Shown here in pieces: positions 9,332 through 18,509 of a stretch of DNA of 64,000 nucleotides. The notes beneath the pieces are model-generated. The model searched no databases. It saw only the letters and a list, made by a program, of their open reading frames with translations, and was not told the DNA's origin. The translations under genes and the position numbers were made by a program. Within the stretch, counting starts at the first letter, position 1; the number at the start of each line of letters is the position of its first letter. This stretch comes from CAWAPS01 sp963783945 (GTDB lineage Bacteria; Actinomycetota; Acidimicrobiia; Acidimicrobiales; Palsa-688): the NCBI GenBank assembly GCA_963783945.1, contig CAWAPS010000032.1:558001-622000 (forward strand). Reading direction: 5' to 3'.

Positions 9332-9776
9332 GATCTGGTCGGGTCCGAGGATGCCTGGCAGCAGGACGGTCGGAGCGCAGATCAGGATGTTCGGCGTTCC
9401 CTCGTCATCCACACGCCCGAGGCTGCTAGTTAGCAGACCTTTCACATACTTAGGCCTCAACACCCATTACGCGGAGCTTTTCAATGGGTCAACTCGGGGC
9501 CCTTTACATCTCGATAGGTTGGGTTCATACTCGCGCCAGTAGCGAATGAGCTCGCCGAGCCGGACGGAAAACGTTCAGATCGATGCTGCGATACCTGTTC
9601 CGCCCGGTTAGCGCCGATGGGTAGGGGAGGTTGGACCTAACTAACTAGCGCAAGGGAGCATGACTAACTGGCGTGAGTTGAGGATGGCGATGCTGTTCAA
9701 GACTTGCTGGGGTAGGTCGCGATAGCGGTGAGGTTGTGGGGCGCGTCCGCCTGTGGATCAGCGAGAGGGGAAATCT
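9332..9776. other. Gene-free leader before the secreted repeat protein
   Basis: I see no coding frame that resembles a gene. TAACTAACTAG at 9638-9648 places stops in several frames, and related stop-rich strings occur at 39236-39250 and 55258. The promoter and leader of the secreted repeat protein must lie here; no clear -35/-10 pair was recognised. Confidence 0.35.
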
Positions 9777-11183
9777 ATGACGATGCCTGCGGTATCCACG
9801 TCTCCGGCGGCGGCGAGGTCAAGGGGGCGCGGACGATGGCTCGGGCGCGTCTCTAGCTGTATTGCGGTATTGGTGGTGGGTCTGGTTCCCGTGGTCGCGC
9901 TGGCGCCAGCTGCTGGGGCGGCGCCCTCGCTGTTGACCGCCACCAGCCCGTCCAACTTCGGGAGTGTTCCGGTCGGCCAGTTCGACGAGCAGGATGTGCA
10001 GGTGACCAACACTGGGGCCTCGACGCTTAGTCTCGATTTGAACAACAGCGGCAACTCTGGCGGGTCGCTGGACTTCCTGCCTGGGCCTGCGTTCAGCCCC
10101 AATCCCACGAGTTGCCTGGACCAGAACGTGAACCCGGTCGCGATCCCAGCCCATACCATGTGCACGCTTGGGGTCTTCTTCTTTCCCACCCATTTCGGGG
10201 CACGTTCGACCACCATGACGTTTGCCGATAGCTCTGGGGGCACGTTCAAGCTGAATGTGGCAGGTACTGGCGCCGCCGGTTACTTTTTGGCCGGCGCAAA
10301 CGGCTTTTGGACTTCGTTCGGGACCATTCAGGAGGATCTTGAGAACAAGGGCTTCGCTCTCAACCAGCCGGTCGTCGGGATCGCCGGCACCACGGCCGGA
10401 AATGGTTTTTGGCTGGCGGCCTCCGACGGCGGGGTGTTCAGCGCAGGGTCGGTCCGCTTTTTTGGCTCCGCTAGCAAGATCCAGCTGAACAAGCCCATAG
10501 TCGGCATAGCCGCCCGCCCGAGTCCCCTCCTTTACGGCGACAGTGAAGGGTACTGGCTGGTGGCCTCCGACGGCGGCGTGTTCGCCTTCGGCGACGCCGG
10601 CTTTTTCGGCTCGGCTAGCAAGATCCACTTGACCAAACCCATAGTCGGCATGGCCGCCACCCCCGACGGCAAGGGGTACTGGCTGGTGGCCTCCGACGGC
10701 GGCGTGTTCGCCTTCGGCGACGCCGTCTTCCACGGCTCGGCTAGCAAGATCCACTTGACCAAACCCATAGTCGGCATGGCCGCCACCCCCGACGGCAAGG
10801 GGTACTGGCTGGTGGCCTCCGACGGCGGCGTGTTCGCCTTCGGCGACGCCGTCTTCCACGGCTCCGCTAGCAAGATCCACTTGACCAAACCCATAGTCGG
10901 CATGGCCGCCAGCCCCACCGGCAAGGGGTACTGGCTGGTGGCCACCGACGGGGGGATCTTCACCTTCGGCGACGTTCCCTTCGAGGGAAGCCTGGGCGGT
11001 CATGGGTTCAACAACATCATCGGCATGGCCCCAACCACCGCCCCGCTGCCCGACTTCCTTCTGGTGGCGCCCGCCAGCGTTAGCGTGCGAAGCGGGGAAC
11101 ATGCCCGGGCCGCAACTATCCTGGGCGCCATTCACGGCGGCCAGATCCAGCGCTATAAGCCCGCGGCGGCCGCCCAGCGCTAA
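9777..11183 (+). CDS. Secreted protein: HYDIN/ASPM-type Ig-like domain plus tandem 42-residue WLVASDGG repeats
   Basis: ATG at 9777 is chosen because GAGAGGGG precedes it; an in-frame ATG at 9753 lacks a site. The 468-residue product has a basic N-terminus, a hydrophobic export segment ending near AGAAPS (about residue 50), then a choice-of-anchor-D/HYDIN-like domain (NFGSVPVGQFDEQDVQVTN ... CTLGVFFFPTHFG ... LNVAGTG). Six repeats of the type GYWLVASDGGVFAFGDAxF follow, each 42 residues; three are nearly identical at DNA level with a 126-bp period (10551, 10677, 10803, 10929). Such repeats are frequent in surface proteins of Acidimicrobiia and probably form a beta-propeller. Function unknown; a second gene of this type lies downstream. 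Confidence 0.85.
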   Translation: MTMPAVSTSPAAARSRGRGRWLGRVSSCIAVLVVGLVPVVALAPAAGAAPSLLTATSPSNFGSVPVGQFDEQDVQVTNTGASTLSLDLNNSGNSGGSLDFLPGPAFSPNPTSCLDQNVNPVAIPAHTMCTLGVFFFPTHFGARSTTMTFADSSGGTFKLNVAGTGAAGYFLAGANGFWTSFGTIQEDLENKGFALNQPVVGIAGTTAGNGFWLAASDGGVFSAGSVRFFGSASKIQLNKPIVGIAARPSPLLYGDSEGYWLVASDGGVFAFGDAGFFGSASKIHLTKPIVGMAATPDGKGYWLVASDGGVFAFGDAVFHGSASKIHLTKPIVGMAATPDGKGYWLVASDGGVFAFGDAVFHGSASKIHLTKPIVGMAASPTGKGYWLVATDGGIFTFGDVPFEGSLGGHGFNNIIGMAPTTAPLPDFLLVAPASVSVRSGEHARAATILGAIHGGQIQRYKPAAAAQR

Positions 11184-11243
11184 CCAGCGTTGCCTGGCCT
11201 GGCTTACACGTCCGTAAGGGCGAGTCAGTGCTCCCGCACGGCG

Positions 11244-11540
11244 TCATCCCATGCGGACCCCGAACAGGCGGATGTTGATTCGGGATCGCACCGCGACAGG
11301 GACGCGGGACGCAGCCGCGACGAGCTTTTCTGGCACGAGACCGCGTACGAGGTGCCATCCAGGTCGGTCATACGCCGGAATAGCTGGCCGTAGAGAGTGA
11401 TGTCGAGCCCTGGAGATGATGTGATGCCCTTCACTTCTGCCACCAATCGTTCGGCTCCGCGCTTGGCGACTACATCGCCCACGCGACCGCGGTGTCGACG
11501 CTCTAGCCCCTTCCCTGGAGCCAGGTCACGAAGACCTGAA
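11244..11540 (-). pseudogene. PD-(D/E)XK nuclease-like C-terminal remnant
   Basis: The frame GDVVAKRGAERLVAEVKGITSS followed by YGQLFRRMTD, then after a shift near 11335 LVPEKLVAAASRVPVAVRSR with TGA at 11244, resembles the core of restriction-endonuclease-like proteins, in which E-V-K is the (D/E)xK half of the active site. The N-terminal part is missing. It lies between the two WLVASDGG genes and is convergent with the upstream one. Family assignment rests on the EVKG motif and the following YGQL/RRM pattern. Confidence 0.45.
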
Positions 11541-11934
11541 CCACCTCGGACTCCTTGCCAGTGTCCATTTCTGGATCATCGCAGGTCCGCCATCCCTAGG
11601 GGCAGTGCCGAACGCGGGCCGCCACCGAGCTACCGCATGATGAAGGTCGCGGCGCTCGGGTCTGCCTCCGCGGTACGGCTGCTGTCGATGGTGTAGAACT
11701 TGATGGTGCTTGTCCGACCGACCTCATCGCAGCTCCCAGCAGCCTGGGTCGCCCGGCCTGCCCCGCGACGCGAACGTCCGCCGCGAGCCACAGAAGGGCA
11801 CGCCCAGCAAAGGGAGGCCTTCGGGATCAGAGTGCTTGGTGGCTTCCTACCTTCGGTCCTGCAGCTCCGACGCGTGGCCTTTGCGGTCGCTCCGGAGGCG
11901 TCGGCGAACACCCGGACCGACGGGAGGTAAAGGC
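11541..11934. other. Spacer before second repeat protein
   Basis: Nothing here could be assigned. A leftward frame ending IKFYTIDSSRTAEADPSAATFIMR (11630-11700) looks coding-like but is too short to name. The last bases carry GGGAGGT, the ribosome site of the following gene. Confidence 0.3.
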
Positions 11935-13245
11935 ATGAGGGTCGGATTTAGGTGTCGCGGCCTATTGGGCGTCGGGTTGGTGATCGGCGCCCTGGTGCTC
12001 ATGACGGTGCCCGTTAATGTTGGCGTTGCCGCCGCGGTGACTCCGATTCAGGGAACGACGTTGAGTGGTGAACGGACGGCTGCTGCTGGACCGTCGTTAG
12101 GTCGCCTCAGGCTGGGATACTGGCTAGTCCAGGCGGACGCCCAAGTGTTGGGCTGGGGTAATGCTGTCAACTACACGCCTCAACCTCCCCTCACCCACAG
12201 CGCATCCATCGTGGGTGCGGCCCGCACCCCCGACGGTGGGGGCTACTGGCTGGTCGGCTCCGACGGCGGGATCTTCAGTTTCGGCGACGCCCACTTCTAC
12301 GGTTCTACCGGCAGCATCCGCCTCAACCAGCCGGTCGTGGGCATGGCCGCCACCCCCACCGGTCAGGGCTACTGGCTGGTCGGCTCCGACGGCGGGATCT
12401 TCAGTTTCGGCGACGCCCACTTCTACGGTTCTACCGGCAACATCCGCCTCAACCAGCCGGTCGTGGGCATGGCCGCCACCCCCGACGGTCACGGCTATTG
12501 GCTGGTCGCGTCCGACGGCGGGATCTTCAGTTTCGGCGACGCCCACTTCTACGGTTCCACCGGCAACATCCGCCTCAACCAGCCGGTCGTGGGCATGGCC
12601 GCCACGCCCACCGGTCACGGCTATTGGCTGGTGGCGCGCCGACGGCGGGATCTTCAGTTTCGGCGACGCCCACTTCTACGGTTCTACCGGCAACATCCGC
12701 CTCAACCAGCCGGTCGTGGGCATGGCCGCCACCCCCACCGGTCACGGCTATTGGCTGGTGGCACGCGACGGCGGGATCTTCACCTTCGGCGACGCCGAGT
12801 TCGACGGATCCCTGGGAGGTGCCGGGTATCCCGCCCCCACGGTCGCCGTGCTGGCCAGTCCGCGCCGTTAGGGACGATCGCCGCCCATTCGCCCGCAGCT
12901 GGGGTCTGGGAAGCCCACGGTGCCAACATATCCATAGCCGACGACGGCCGGTTCGCCCTCGACTACCGGACATTCAATTGGTGCAACCTCCCCGGCAGCC
13001 CACGCGGCCCCGGCCCGTGCGACTACCTGGCCGGCAACCTCATAATCGACGGAGGTTCCGTCGGTGGGCGCATCACCTCGACCGCCAACAACACGGCGGC
13101 AACTACCATCACCTGGGACCCGGCGAGCGCCTTTAGCGGTCAATCCACGACAATGACCTACGACTCAGCCCACAACGCGCTCCGCTTCGGGCCGTTCACG
13201 TTCTGCGGGCCCGCCGGCTTATCAATCAGCTACTGCGGCGCCTAA
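11935..13245 (+). pseudogene. Second secreted WLVxSDGG-repeat protein with frameshift and C-terminal domain in another frame
   Basis: ATG 11935 follows GGAGGT. A signal peptide (VGLVIGALVLMTVPVNVGVAAA) is followed by five 42-residue repeats with a 126-bp DNA period from about 12241. In the fourth repeat, near 12636, one extra C (GCGCGCCGAC where the fifth has GCACGCGAC) shifts the frame. The repeats go on in the new frame to a TAG at 12869. From about 12872 to 13245 the original frame encodes a different, coding-like domain (GVWEAHGANISIADDGRFALDYRT, three Cys, FGPFTFCGPAG). Either two indels split one gene, or a short second gene follows. The shift could be an assembly error in repeats. Confidence 0.7.
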
Positions 13246-13576
13246 CTCGCTCTGGCGCCGCTCAGGAGCCTGACATGAGCAATGCCGGTCCAATTCACTT
13301 TTACCTACGGGGAAGGATAACATCGGGCAAACAGAGAGCCTTGGCCGGCTTACAACCATTGTGTTCGCGGCGGGTTCCGGGCCCGGATGAGTCGGCTGAC
13401 AAGGGTGTCGCAGGCGCCCGCTGAATGAGGGGCGCGCGGCCAACCCTCGGAGTGCGCGGCTCCGACCATGTTCGGTAAGATCGAGAACGTTCCATAACGC
13501 GCGCTCGGGAACGTAGCCGCGGGGTCGGGCAAGAAAGCACTAGTATGGGGTCGTTGGCTCACCCGGCGGTACGGGT
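13246..13576. other. Intergenic, nothing recognised
   Basis: No coding frame on either strand is convincing. The region lies between the convergent repeat protein and PhnB-like gene and should hold their terminators; I did not find a strong perfect hairpin. Confidence 0.3.
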
Positions 13577-13978
13577 TTACCTCAGATTGAGTTGCCAGGG
13601 AACTCCGAAGCGGTCTTTGACCCATCCGTACCGTCGGCTGAAGCCGTAGTCGTCGAGGGGCATGAAGGTTTCTCCTTCCGCGGCCAGTGAGGCGAAGAGG
13701 CGTTCGAGTTCGTCCTCGTCGGAGCACTCGACGAAGAGCGAAATCGCCGGGGTCATGTCGAAGTCATGTCGTATCGGACTGTCGATGCAGGTGAGGCGCT
13801 GGCCGAGCAGCGTGCAGACCGCAAGTTGAATCTGGCCTGTCGGGCCGGCCGCGCTCTCTTCGTAGGTGTCCAGTTCGTCGATCGTGAACCCACTTTCGAA
13901 GATCTCCTCGTAGCGGCGCAGAGCCTCCAAGCCTCGTCCGTTTTGGAACATGAGGTGTGTGTGGACTGACTCGGCCAA
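13577..13978 (-). CDS. PhnB-like VOC family protein
   Basis: I choose TTG at 13978 because GGTGGGAGGGA lies 5-7 bases upstream; an in-frame ATG exists at 14017 but has no site and would add non-homologous residues. The 133-residue product reads VHTHLMFQNGRGLEALRRYEEIF, ISLFVECSDEDELERLFASLAAEGETFMPLDDYGFSRRYGWVKDRFGVPWQLNL, the PhnB/3-demethylubiquinone-methyltransferase-like branch of the VOC superfamily (note GWVxDRFGVxWQ). These are usually homodimeric proteins of unclear substrate. Intact. Confidence 0.85.
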   Translation of the reverse strand: MAESVHTHLMFQNGRGLEALRRYEEIFESGFTIDELDTYEESAAGPTGQIQLAVCTLLGQRLTCIDSPIRHDFDMTPAISLFVECSDEDELERLFASLAAEGETFMPLDDYGFSRRYGWVKDRFGVPWQLNLR

Positions 13979-14368
13979 TTGCGATCCCTCCCACCTTCGA
14001 GACGACCACCGGATCATATGACCACCGGGTGAACTGACCCGGAGTTCGAGGTCCCCACGAAGCCGAATCGCCGACGGATCCTGTAGCTGCTCCAGAGCGT
14101 GAGCGGCCGGTTGGGATCCCGGAGCGGCCGGGATGTGTCCGAGCCTGATGGTGTCGGATGACGAACGCGCGCGTCAAGAATCCGCCCACTGTCTTGCTCT
14201 GGATGGCGCGTATCGGCACCCCGGGAGCGCACTTCGGATCGTGGTCGATCCACACCTAGACCGTCGTTACCGGACCCTCGATAAGGGCCGAACTCGAGCG
14301 CCTGCCGGCAGCAGGACATGAACGCTCACCGCGGTCGTAGGCCGAGGCGGTGACGTCGCCGGGCAGCC

Positions 14369-14500
14369 GGGAAGGGGCGATATCGACTGCCCCCACTACT
14401 CCGAGGGCCGCTCCGAACCGGGCATTCGAGAGCGCGCTTGAGAAAGTGCGCAGCGGCGAGCGTTCTCGGGCTTCGGGTGCCCCCTCTACCGCGGTATGGG
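14369..14500 (+). repeat. R1 repeat, 3' segment (copy at 14.4 kb)
   Basis: From GGGGCGATATCGACTGCCCC to GGGTGCCCCCTCTACC this matches 26015-26140 almost base for base, with a two-base insertion near 14438 (GAGAGCGCGCTTGAG against GAGAGCGCTTGAG). Only the 3' part of R1 is present; the hairpin start of the full element is missing. The match ends where recombinase-like sequence begins on the other strand. Confidence 0.75.
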
Positions 14501-14544
14501 TCAATTCGGTCGTGACCTTCGGGGACACTTTCGCGGAACATTCT

Positions 14545-14590
14545 GGGCGTACCTTCGGTGCTCCCCGCTGCCGTCGAGGACGCGCGCCGA
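14545..14590 (-). repeat. Inverted copy of a 43-bp recombinase segment
   Basis: Read on the reverse strand, GTCGGCGC-x-CGTCCTCGACGG and the following CAGCGGGGAGCACCGAAGG-TACGC match 8925-8965 in the recombinase remnant. The shared peptide is VLDGSGEHRRYA. It abuts the R1 segment. It is either a scrap of a second recombinase or the product of recombination between such genes. Confidence 0.65.
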
Positions 14591-14961
14591 CCCGTCGTTC
14601 GGAGCGGCCTGCTGGCCAGGGACTAACTGGTTCTGGGAGCGCAGATAAGAAGTTAGGGACGCTTCGGGCCGCGTGACGTCCCAATCCATCGATCCACCAC
14701 TCGTCGGGGTCTCAGCCAAGCGTCCTTTTCATCAAGTCTAGGAGGGCGACCGATCCAGGTTCGGTAAGCCAGTCACTCAACGGCTCGGGGCAGACCCAAT
14801 CCCGTACCTCGCCGGTTCCATCAGCACCGGGACCTGGTTACCGCGCAGAGCCCCGGATGCAGACGGAAGGCCCGCCCATCGTGTGCCGGAACCGCCCGAC
14901 CGGGCCCAGCCGCGAGACCCACCACCCGAACTGCTCGACCCGCCTGGAGGTCAGGTGGGGC

Positions 14962-16094
14962 TCATCCGCCCTCGAAGAGCCGCTCGTAGAGGCGGTACCG
15001 CTTGACCACGTCGCCCCCGATGGCCTCCATGATCCGGTTCATTGAACGGTTGGTTTCGAGGATCCACCCTGCTTCCCCGCCAAAGAGGGGGGAGCGGGTG
15101 GTGTTGTCGAAACCTTCCAGGTACAGGGCTGCGGCCGCTCCGGTGTATTGGTACTTGGTTTTCACCCCGAGGAACCCGAACCTGAAATTGGTCAACGTAG
15201 CGGTGACGAGTGGCCAGATGCCACCAGCCCAGCGGGAGGAGCCGGCCCTTCATGCGCTTGTAGACCTGGTTGATGTCGAGGACGGTCATAGCTACGCCCA
15301 CTATCTCCTGCCTGTGTTCGGCCACCAGGAACCACCCTGGCGACCAGACGAACTGCAGATCGAGAGCGTAACCGTCCAGGTCCTTCTTGCTGTAGGGCAC
15401 GAATCCCCAGTTGCCCGACCAGGCGTCATTGTAGACCTCGGCGAAAGCGTCGAGCTCCTTGCGCAGACGACGGCGGGACATCGGCCGGATGACGATGCCG
15501 TGCTTGACCCTCGCCCTCTCAGCCACCCGCGGCAGGGCAGGGTCCATGGTGCGCCGGTCGTCACCATCCACGCGCCAGGACAGCAGGTCCATGGCCTTGA
15601 GCAGGCCGGCGTCTTCGCAACGCTGCTGGTAGTACGGGGGATGCCAGGGCTGCTTCACCAACGGTTCCAAATCGTGACCTTCGATAAGGACGCCGCTCTC
15701 GTCGTTGATCGAGAAATCCATAGGACCGACCATCCGGTCACAGCCCCGGAGCCGAAGCCATCCCTCCGCAGCTTCGAGCAGGCCCCCCAGGATGGCCGGG
15801 TCATCATCGAACTCGAGAAACCCGAACATGCCCCACCGGTTGCCATGGAACTCGTTAAACGCAGAGTCGATCTGGGCGCTTATCCGGCCTACCACCCGCC
15901 GCGCCTCGACGGGCCATGAAGTACTCGGCTTCCCCGTGGCTGAAGTAGGGGTTGACGTGGCGATTAAGAAACGCCCACCGCTCGAGGCGGACCGGCGGGA
16001 TCCAAGGGGTTCCGGCGTGGAGGCGGTAGGGCAGATCGATGAAGCGCCGAAGGTCGCGCACCCCGCGTACCGGCCGCACCTCCACATCGGTCAT
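14962..16094 (-). pseudogene. Acetyltransferase-like (GNAT-fold) protein of about 375 residues, two frameshifts
   Basis: ATG 16094 gives MTDVEVRPVRGVRDLRRFIDLP and PYFSHGEAEYFMARRG. The frame shifts near 15885 and continues RVVGRISAQIDSAFNEFHGN, WGMFGFLEFDDDP, ILGGLLEAAEGWLRLRG, MVGPMDFSINDESGVLIEG, YNDAWSGNWGFVP and FLVAEHRQEIVGVAMTVLDINQ. After a second shift near 15190 it ends TNFRFGFLGVKTKY...AIGGDVVKRYRLYERLFEGG. This matches a widespread long GNAT-like protein family of unknown substrate. Both breaks are single-base and the sequence is otherwise conserved, so sequencing error is possible. Confidence 0.7.
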
Positions 16095-16619
16095 CGTCTG
16101 TGCTTACCACGTCTTGCGAACCGAGGCCGGCAATACTCTCGCTGCCACGGTCACTAGACCACGCTTTCGGCGGCATAACGATCGATCCCGCTCATCACCG
16201 CGAAGTTGGTACGTCTGGCAGACGCGACCTATTCGGCTCTGGGCGGCTGGACACCGGATCATACCAGTTGACCACTCGTCACCGACGGTGGCGGCCCTAG
16301 GCGCCCACTCTTGTCGATCGGGGCGGTTACGACGGCCGCAGCCACCGCAGCACTCACGACGCAGATGAGTAACTCTGTACACGTGAGTTCGGAAGATCTG
16401 GTTGGCGTCGCCCACACGGTGCGTGGCGGATCGTTGGCCAGGGAACGGGCTAAGGGGGAAAGCGGCTCCTCCAGTCTCCCTTCCCGTAGTTTGCGCAGAA
16501 CGCTCGCTTCCTCCCATCCGTGTGGCGGGGTCTGTGGCCGCCCATAGTCGGAATCGATCAGCTCGGCTTGTGCTGCGTAGGAACGAAACCGCCGCTCTCC
16601 GTGATCCGGGCGAGGTGAT
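16095..16619. other. Intergenic, nothing recognised
   Basis: No gene seen. Leftward and rightward frames here have no recognisable motifs. It probably contained the promoter and the lost N-terminal coding part of the following quinone-oxidoreductase-like pseudogene. Confidence 0.3.
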
Positions 16620-17409
16620 CGCGGATCGGCCATCCTGTTGCTGTACGTCAACGAGCTCAACGACCTCGCACAGGACGGGGTCACGGTACGGCGCGCTGAC
16701 TTCGCCGACCCGAGCACCCTCGAGGACGCCTTCGCGGGCGCCGACGCGATGCTGCTGGTCTCCACGACGACGGTCGGGAAACGATTCGACAACGCCCGCA
16801 ACGCCATCGACGCGGCAGCCCGAGCTGGTGTGTCTCGAATCGTGTACACCAGCGTCGTCAACGCCTCGACGGCACAAATGACCCTCGCTGACCAACATCG
16901 CCGCACCGAGGACTACCTGCGCGACAGCGGCTCGGCGTCCGTCATCCTGCGCAACGGATGGTACTTAGAGAACTACACCGACCAGCTCCCGATGATCACC
17001 CACTACCACACATTGTGGGGCTGCGCCCATAACGGTCTCGTCAGACGCGGCCAGCCGACGTGACTACGCGGCCGCCGCCGCCTCGGTGCTCACGCAGGAC
17101 GGGCACCTCGAATCGACCTATGAGCTCGGCGGGACGCCGTTCACCCTGACCGGGCTCGCCGCCACGATCAGCGACGTCCTCGGCACCCACATCGCCTACC
17201 AGGACATGTCATCCGCTGACTACACCGCTGTCCTGACCAGTGCGGGACTGCCCGCAGAGGTTGCCGCCGCCCTCGCCGAAGCCGACGCCGGCCTGGCTCG
17301 CGGAGAGTTCTTCACCACGAGCGAGGACCTGGTGAAGCTCATCGGCCGGCCGGCAACCACCGCGCACGAAGTCGTCCAGAACGCTGTCGCCACCATCAGT
17401 AGTTCCTGA
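16620..17409 (+). pseudogene. NmrA/QorB-like NAD(P)H-binding oxidoreductase remnant
   Basis: The nucleotide-binding N-terminus is absent. Surviving blocks are LAQDGVTVRRADFADPSTLEDAFAGADAMLLVS, NARNAIDAAARAGVSRIVYTSVVNAS, RRTEDYLRDSGSASVILRNGWYLENYTDQLP and, after a shift near 17030, RRDYAAAAASVLTQDGHLESTYELGG, FTLTGLAATISDVLG through to TGA at 17407. The order and motifs fit QorB-type NAD(P)H:quinone oxidoreductases of the NmrA family. N-terminal loss and a frameshift indicate a non-functional gene. It is the left edge of the ECF41 island. Confidence 0.72.
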
Positions 17410-17469
17410 CACCGCCACGCCACCCAGGCGCTGTTGCCGATCGGCGGCAGGGCGTAGGGAAGCTTGAAG

Positions 17470-17577
17470 ATGAGCGCCGACCCGGCTCCTCTTCCTGGCA
17501 CCATGCGAGCCCTGCGGTTCACACGGTTCGAAACGCCAGGAGGGGCACTCGCCACGGAGCGCGTGCCGCTGCGGGCC
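17470..17577 (+). pseudogene. N-terminal stub of an MDR quinone oxidoreductase
   Basis: ATG 17470 preceded by AGGGAAGC gives MSADPAPLPGTMRALRFTRFETPGGALATERVPL, the typical first strand of medium-chain dehydrogenases (MRAxxF.xFG.P..L..EEVPL). After residue 35 the homology stops abruptly. It points towards the truncated DUF3995 gene from the other side, so both were cut at about 17580 by one deletion. Confidence 0.5.
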
Positions 17578-17589
17578 CGAACCACCGGG

Positions 17590-17762
17590 CGAGTCGAGGC
17601 GGCGACGCCGTCAAGGGTTCCTGCCTCGCCCCCGGCGGCCCAGTACAGGTGGACGAGGGCAAACACCATGCACCACACCGTCGTCACTGCGCTCAGGCGC
17701 TGAACGCTGGCCGCCGACGCGCTGGCTATCGCATTGTCGTGCGTGCCGATGCTGGCGTTCAT
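17590..17762 (-). pseudogene. Second DUF3995-like membrane protein, truncated after first helix
   Basis: The ATG at 17762 overlaps the stop of the preceding gene (ATGA), implying translational coupling. The product begins with a helix reading TTVWCMVFALVHLYWAAGGEAGTLDG, the DUF3995 signature (H-x-YW-x-x-GG), matching the start of its upstream paralogue. After that the frame runs antisense into unrelated sequence and shows no further helices. Confidence 0.55.
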
Positions 17763-18481
17763 CGTTCGGTCCTGTCCTGGACGAAGGTGACGCCACGGGG
17801 CCGATCATGCGCGGAGCCAGCCGCGGCCGGTGCCGCGTCAGCCCGACAAGCGCCCGATGGTCGATCCTGACGCTGACGAATGGCGAGCCAGGTGAAGATC
17901 ATTCCGCCGATCAGGAAATAGGTGTCGATCGCCCACCAGGACCACGTGAGGTGCGCCATCCCCGTCGCGGATTTGGTCGAGATGCCGGAGATTCCCGTTC
18001 GTACTCCGGCTGCGCGAAACAGATCATCGACAACTCCGGGGCCGCCGCGCAGGACGAGGATCACTGCGCCCAGCCGGACGAGGATTGCAACGGGCTTGGC
18101 CCGGCGCCCGTTTGCCCACCCCTGAGCGATCGCCAGGCACACGAACACTCCCACCGGCCAGGCGGGGCCCTCGAGTACGGCGAAGATCCACTGGCCCAGC
18201 GAGTGTGGTGCTAATCCGGGTAACTTGCCGGGGCTGGCGAAGGAGCCGCCCAGGTACCAGTAGATGTGGAAGGCGAAGAACAGCACCACCCAGCCCAGCG
18301 CCGTGTAAGCAGCGCGGGTGGTGCGCCGGGCCGTGCGGCAATGCGTAGGCGGGATCAGCCCGGCCGGGGCGCTCAGCGATGGGGAAGCCCCTCGCAGCGT
18401 CGCCGAGGAGCTGGCCGCCGGGCGTCCCGAGCGCTCTCGTTCCAAGCCCGGGCTGTCCAGGTACAGATGCAGCGCCTTCAT
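17759..18481 (-). CDS. DUF3995-type membrane protein
   Basis: 240 residues with four hydrophobic segments: YTALGWVVLFFAFHIYWYLGG, WIFAVLEGPAWPVGVFVCLAIAQG, PVAILVRLGAVILVLRGG and YFLIGGMIFTWLAIRQ. The HxYWYLGG motif in helix 1 is the DUF3995 hallmark. The first 60 residues look non-conserved, so the true start may be later than ATG 18481. It lies 28 bp after the epimerase/sigma fusion and probably shares its ECF41 promoter. Function of the family is unknown. Confidence 0.65.
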   Translation of the reverse strand: MKALHLYLDSPGLERERSGRPAASSSATLRGASPSLSAPAGLIPPTHCRTARRTTRAAYTALGWVVLFFAFHIYWYLGGSFASPGKLPGLAPHSLGQWIFAVLEGPAWPVGVFVCLAIAQGWANGRRAKPVAILVRLGAVILVLRGGPGVVDDLFRAAGVRTGISGISTKSATGMAHLTWSWWAIDTYFLIGGMIFTWLAIRQRQDRPSGACRADAAPAAAGSAHDRPRGVTFVQDRTER

Positions 18482-18509
18482 GCCGGTCTCGCGTTGCGCG
18501 TGAACTCGC

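Larger units (their letters stand above)
13979..14961. other. Long gene-poor stretch carrying pieces of repeat R1 and of the recombinase
   Basis: No intact gene. It contains an R1 3' segment (about 14369-14500) and an inverted copy of about 43 bp of the recombinase (14545-14590). A leftward frame MWIDHDPKCAPGVPIRAIQSKTVGGF (14255 down) looks coding-like but unrecognised. The stretch looks like a graveyard of mobile-element fragments. Confidence 0.4.

Noticed and set aside
9819..11135. Long leftward open frame inside the repeat protein
   Set aside because: It is the antisense of the repeats, has no motifs and no ribosome site. Same for long antisense frames at 4268-5548 and 33835-35181.
10546..12860. 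Regular direct repeats that could suggest a CRISPR array
   Set aside because: The period is 126 bp, repeats are coding and in frame (42 residues), and there are no unique spacers.
12872..13245. Independent gene for the Cys-containing domain behind the second repeat protein
   Set aside because: No start codon with a site was found near its beginning; treated as part of the broken repeat gene instead.
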